DNA of 9,795 nucleotides, from contig DASUJB010000211.1 of assembly GCA_036279475.1 (NCBI GenBank), forward strand, positions 1-9,795. Reading direction: 5' to 3'. Below are positions 7,051 through 9,795 of the stretch, one piece after another. Positions within the stretch are counted from its first letter, which is position 1. Each line of letters starts with the position of its first letter. This DNA is from ZC4RG19 sp036279475. GTDB lineage: Bacteria > Actinomycetota > Acidimicrobiia > Acidimicrobiales > VFJN01. The notes below the pieces were generated by a model. It made no database searches, had not been told where the DNA came from, and saw only the letters and a list, made by a program, of their open reading frames with translations. Made by a program: the position numbers and the translations under genes.

Positions 7051-7076
7051 TCCGGCTCCCGGGGGACGGAGCCGGA
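7051..7076. repeat. Nine-base inverted repeat upstream of the sigma factor gene
   Basis: TCCGGCTCC (7051-7059) pairs perfectly with GGAGCCGGA (7068-7076) across an eight-base loop. It lies 54 bases upstream of the sigma factor start codon. If transcribed it would form a stable stem in the 5' leader; as DNA it could be an operator. It is followed by AAAA on the minus strand, not T, so it is not a terminator in the direction of the sigma gene. Confidence 0.45.
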
Positions 7077-7327
7077 GGGCGTCTGGGCAGGGGCTGGACG
7101 GCGGCGCTGCCGTGCCGTGACGTCGGGCACCCGGGCCGCCTCCGTCGACGACATCCGCTCGTCGGCGCCGGACACGTCCCCGACGGGCCCGGAGGGAGCC
7201 GGGGAGAGGTGTGCGCGGCGGGGCGAGGGCGGGGGGAGTCCGCGCCTTCGTGGTTGTCGGCCGGGGCGGGGGCACCCCGACCCGGCCAGGATAGGGCCGT
7301 GGGCCTCGCCGTCCCAGCGCGGTCCCG

Positions 7328-7357
7328 TGGGCACCGACCGGACCGGGCCGGTAGTTT
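7328..7357 (+). promoter_or_regulatory. Candidate promoter of the NAD operon, giving a leaderless mRNA
   Basis: TAGTTT at 7352-7357 fits the actinobacterial -10 consensus TANNNT. Seven bases separate it from the GTG at 7365, so transcription could begin at the start codon itself. TGGGCA at 7328-7333, 18 bases upstream of the -10, matches TTGACA at four of six positions. No Shine-Dalgarno sequence precedes the GTG, which supports a leaderless transcript. ACCGG/CCGGT (7337-7341/7348-7352) forms an inverted repeat inside the spacer and could bind a repressor. Confidence 0.5.
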
Positions 7358-7364
7358 CCCTGGC

Positions 7365-7952
7365 GTGCCGTCCCTCTACGACACGCGCACGGCGCTGCTC
7401 GTCGTCGACGTGCAGAACGACTTCGCGGACCCGGAGGGCTCCCTCCACGTGACCGGCGCCCCCGAGGTGGTCGACGAGGTCAACCGCGAGGTCGACGCGG
7501 CGCGTGCCGCCGGGGCACTGGTGGTGACCACGCAGGACTGGCACCCCCCGGTCACGCCCCACTTCGCCAAGGACGGCGGCACGTGGCCGGTCCACTGCGT
7601 GGCAGGCACGTGGGGCGCGGCGCTCCATCCGCGCCTGCACCCCGGCGACCACCAGCTGCGCAAGGGGTCGGGGGGTGAGGACGGCTACTCGGCGTTCTCG
7701 ATGACGCACCCCACGACCGGGGAGGCCACCTCCACGGGCCTCGACGAGGTGCTCGCCGCCCGGGGGGTGGAGCGGGTCGTGGTGGTGGGGCTCGCCACCG
7801 ACCACTGCGTGAAGGAGACGGCCCTCGACGCCCGCCGGCTCGGCTACCCGACCACCGTGGTGCAGGCGGCGGTGCGGCCGGTCGAGCTCCAGCCGGGCGA
7901 CGGCCGGCGGGCCCTCGCCCAGATGGCCGCCGCCGGCGTGGCGCTGGCGTGA
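7365..7952 (+). CDS. pncA: Nicotinamidase (isochorismatase-fold amidohydrolase)
   Basis: Cytoplasmic enzyme that hydrolyses nicotinamide to nicotinate and ammonia, the entry step of pyridine salvage. The 195 residues match the family length. The catalytic triad is visible as Asp15 (VVDVQNDF), Lys100 (LRKGS) and Cys148 (ATDHCVKET). The metal-binding set, Asp58, His60, His66 and His77, occurs in QDWHPPVTPHF and WPVHCV, with the same Asp-to-second-His spacing as in the M. tuberculosis enzyme. The GTG at 7365 is preferred because it starts a few residues before the first beta strand and sits just after a good -10 element. Longer readings from upstream starts add low-complexity sequence. The stop overlaps the GTG of pncB (GTGA at 7949-7952), indicating a coupled operon. 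The family also contains isochorismatases, but the metal motif and neighbours favour nicotinamidase. Confidence 0.93.
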   Translation: MPSLYDTRTALLVVDVQNDFADPEGSLHVTGAPEVVDEVNREVDAARAAGALVVTTQDWHPPVTPHFAKDGGTWPVHCVAGTWGAALHPRLHPGDHQLRKGSGGEDGYSAFSMTHPTTGEATSTGLDEVLAARGVERVVVVGLATDHCVKETALDARRLGYPTTVVQAAVRPVELQPGDGRRALAQMAAAGVALA

Positions 7953-9337
7953 CGGCGGTGGGCCCGACGGTGGGAGGATCGGGCGCGCTCGACCGGTCCC
8001 CGGTGCCCGCCGCCCTGGTCACCGACCTGTACGAGCTCACGATGGCCGCCGCCTACGGCGCCGGGGGCGTGGAGCACGAGGCCACCTTCGAGCTATCCGT
8101 GCGGAACCTGCCGACCCGGCGGCGCTTCCTGGTGGCCGCCGGCCTCGACGACGCCCTGGCCGGCCTGGCGTCGTGGCGCTTCGACGCCGGTGACGTCGCC
8201 TACCTCGAGGGCCTCGGCACCTTCCCCGCCCCCTTCCTCGCCCGCCTGGCCGGCCTGCGCTTCACCGGCGACGTGTGGGCCGTCCCGGAGGGCGAGGTGG
8301 TCTTCGCCGGCGAGCCCCTCGTCCGGGTGACGGCGCCCCTGCCCGAGGCGCAGCTCGTGGAGACCTGGCTGCTCAACCAGGTCGCCAGCCACACGATGCT
8401 GGCCTCCAAGGCCGCCCGCATCGCCGTGGCCTGCGGGGACCGGACCTTCGTCGACTTCTCGGCCCGGCGGGTGCACGGCGTCGACGCCGCCATGGCCGCC
8501 GCTCGCAGCGCCTGGATGTGCGGGGCCGCCGGCACGTCGCTCGTCGCCGCCGGCCGCCGCTACGGCATCCCGCTCAGCGGCACCATGGCCCACTCCTTCG
8601 TGATGTCGTACGACCGCGAGCGCGACGCCTTCCGGGCCTACGCCCGCGCCTTCCCCACGGCAGCGGTGCTGCTCATCGACACCTACGACACCGTGGCGGG
8701 AGCCCGCAACGCCGCCGCGGTGGCGAGGGAGCTGGCTCCCGAGGGGATCACCGTGACCGGCGTACGCCTCGACTCCGGCGACCTCGGCACCCTGTCCGTC
8801 GAGGTCCGCACCGTGCTGGACGACGCCGGCCTGCCCGGCGTCGCCATCCTCGCCTCGGGCGACCTCGACGAGCACCGCATCGCCGCGCTGCTGGACGGCG
8901 GGGCGCCGATCGACGCCTTCGGGGTGGGGACCCAGCTGGGCACCAGCGCCGACGCCCCCACCCTGGGTGCCGTCTACAAGCTGGTGGAGGACGTCGAGGG
9001 GCCCAGGATGAAGCTGGCGTCGGGGAAGGTGACCCTCCCGGGGCGCAAGCAGGTGTGGCGCTTGGAGGACCACGACGTCGTGTCGCTGCACGACGAGGAG
9101 GTGCCCGGCGGGCGACCGTTGCTCCGGCCGGTGGTGCAGCGGGGCCGCCGCATCGACGCCGAGCCGCTCGTCGAGGTGCGGGCGCGGGCCATGGCCTCGG
9201 TGGCCTGGCTGCCGCCCGCCCTGCGCGACCTGGCCCCGGCCGATGGCCCCGTGTGGCCCGTCGTCACCTCTCCCGGCCTCGGGCGGCTGGCCGCCGCGGT
9301 GCACGCCCAGCTCGAGCGGGAGCTCTCCGCCCCGTGA
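7949..9337 (+). CDS. pncB: Nicotinate phosphoribosyltransferase
   Basis: Uses nicotinate and PRPP, with ATP hydrolysis, to form nicotinate mononucleotide, so it consumes the product of the preceding gene. The 462 residues match the family. The N-terminal TDLYELTMAAAY (25-36) is the hallmark opening of this enzyme group. The core carries FVDFSARRVHG, SGTMAHSFVMSY with the expected phosphorylated histidine at H215, LLIDTYDTVAGARNA, VRLDSGDLGTLS (272-283) and FGVGTQLGTS (324-333), which together form the phosphoribosyl-binding barrel. The start at GTG 7949 overlaps the pncA stop by four bases. In-frame GTG codons at 7958, 7970 and 8003 could shorten the protein by a few non-conserved residues. 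The stop overlaps the nadD start in the same GTGA manner. Confidence 0.95.
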   Translation: MTAVGPTVGGSGALDRSPVPAALVTDLYELTMAAAYGAGGVEHEATFELSVRNLPTRRRFLVAAGLDDALAGLASWRFDAGDVAYLEGLGTFPAPFLARLAGLRFTGDVWAVPEGEVVFAGEPLVRVTAPLPEAQLVETWLLNQVASHTMLASKAARIAVACGDRTFVDFSARRVHGVDAAMAAARSAWMCGAAGTSLVAAGRRYGIPLSGTMAHSFVMSYDRERDAFRAYARAFPTAAVLLIDTYDTVAGARNAAAVARELAPEGITVTGVRLDSGDLGTLSVEVRTVLDDAGLPGVAILASGDLDEHRIAALLDGGAPIDAFGVGTQLGTSADAPTLGAVYKLVEDVEGPRMKLASGKVTLPGRKQVWRLEDHDVVSLHDEEVPGGRPLLRPVVQRGRRIDAEPLVEVRARAMASVAWLPPALRDLAPADGPVWPVVTSPGLGRLAAAVHAQLERELSAP

Positions 9338-9795
9338 GCGAGCGGATCGGCATCTTCGGCGGCACGTTCGACCCTCCCCACGTCGGCCACCTGGTGACGG
9401 CGGTCAACGTCCGCTACGAGCTGGCCCTGGACCGCGTGCTGCTCGTCGTCAACGACCAGCCGTGGCAGAAGGTCGCCACCCGCGACGTCTCGCCGGCCGC
9501 CGACCGCCTCGCCATGGTGGAGGCGGCGGTCGGGACCGTGGAGGGCCTGGAGGCCAGCGGCGTCGAGATCGACAGGGGCGGGCTGTCCTACACCGCCGAC
9601 ACCCTGCGGGAGCTGCAGGACGGTCACCCCGAGGCGGAGCTGTTCGTGGTGCTCGGCAGCGACGCCGCCGCCGGCCTGGCCACCTGGGAGCGGGTCGAGG
9701 AGGTCCGGGAGCTGGCGACGGTCGTGGTGGTCGATCGGCCGGGCGTCGGGCCGGTGGCGCTGCCGGCGTCGTGGCGCTGGGAGCGGGTGGAGATC
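9334..9795 (+). CDS. nadD: Nicotinate-nucleotide adenylyltransferase (3' end outside window)
   Basis: Transfers AMP from ATP to nicotinate mononucleotide, giving NaAD, the common intermediate of de novo and salvage NAD synthesis. 154 codons are visible and the frame is still open at the window edge; the family is usually about 190-220 residues, so only the C-terminal quarter or so is missing. The N-terminal nucleotidyltransferase motif is complete: GIFGGTFDPPHVGHL (6-20), including His16 and the GH pair at 18-19. SYTADTL (85-91) and LGSD (107-110) with a Trp at 118 match the NadD substrate-binding regions. The ISTRSS-like ATP motif expected near the C-terminus is beyond the edge. The GTG start overlaps the pncB stop (GTGA at 9334-9337). 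In many actinobacteria nadD lies instead with rsfS and proA genes, so the pairing with pncA-pncB is notable. Confidence 0.94.
   Translation, partial: MSERIGIFGGTFDPPHVGHLVTAVNVRYELALDRVLLVVNDQPWQKVATRDVSPAADRLAMVEAAVGTVEGLEASGVEIDRGGLSYTADTLRELQDGHPEAELFVVLGSDAAAGLATWERVEEVRELATVVVVDRPGVGPVALPASWRWERVEI

Larger units (their letters stand above)
6998..7364. promoter_or_regulatory. Divergent intergenic region between sigma factor and NAD operon
   Basis: These 367 bases hold no supported gene. Open frames crossing them are only extensions or shadows and show no family motif. Near the sigma gene there is an eight-base palindrome, ACCGCGGT (7020-7027), and a nine-base inverted repeat (7051-7059/7068-7076). 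Further along are a six-base inverted repeat, CGACGA/TCGTCG (7146-7151/7159-7164), and a direct repeat, CCGTGGGC, at 7297-7304 and 7325-7332. A likely -10 element for the NAD operon is at 7352-7357. Promoters for both flanking units must lie here. I could not assign a convincing -35/-10 pair for the sigma gene. Confidence 0.5.

Noticed and set aside
6996..7364. An N-terminal extension of the nicotinamidase frame back to 6996
   Set aside because: The added 123 residues are low complexity with no nicotinamidase similarity, and the family starts close to the first beta strand after GTG 7365.
8093..9304. A 403-codon open frame on the minus strand inside pncB
   Set aside because: It is the antisense shadow of a gene with clear family motifs, is rich in Gly/His/Arg/Ala, and matches no known domain.
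1..9795. CRISPR array, tRNA, rRNA, insertion sequence or phage attachment site
   Set aside because: No regularly spaced repeats, cloverleaf-like sequence, transposase motifs or terminal inverted repeats were seen on reading both strands.

Overview
The window is very GC-rich (about 75% by eye), with strong G/C bias at third codon positions, frequent GTG starts and short overlaps between genes. Together with a class II DAHP synthase and an LPXTG surface protein, this points to a high-GC Actinomycetota. The acidimicrobial branch is a guess from gene style only; no rRNA or other marker is present.

Layout. (1) Positions 1-3944, plus strand: the last codons of an unidentified gene, then an undecaprenyl-phosphate sugar transferase that overlaps it by ATGA, then a large membrane protein of the DUF4012 family. 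This looks like the end of an exopolysaccharide or surface-glycan locus. (2) 3945-4045: a short leader, less GC-rich than its surroundings, with two repeated motifs. It precedes a small secreted protein (4046-4645) with a signal peptide, an Ig-like domain and an LPRTG sortase anchor. (3) 4646-4736: a convergent gap with a strong hairpin. (4) 4737-6997, minus strand: a sigma-70 family factor followed by class II DAHP synthase, the first enzyme of the shikimate pathway. (5) 6998-7364: a divergent intergenic region. (6) 7365-9795, plus strand: nicotinamidase, nicotinate phosphoribosyltransferase and the start of nicotinate-nucleotide adenylyltransferase, each overlapping the next by GTGA. This is a compact pyridine-salvage operon running nicotinamide to nicotinate to NaMN to NaAD.

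How the genes fit together. The left block probably primes and handles an extracellular glycan, and the LPRTG protein would be displayed on the same surface. The right block makes NaAD from recycled nicotinamide. The sigma/aroG pair between them has no evident link to either. Most of the window is ordinary housekeeping content. The points most worth a second look are a possible LCP-like relationship of the DUF4012 protein beside a lipid-linked sugar transferase, the sigma factor with a shortened region 3 and altered -35-reading helix, the repeat-bearing leader of the LPRTG gene, and the probable leaderless promoter of the NAD operon.
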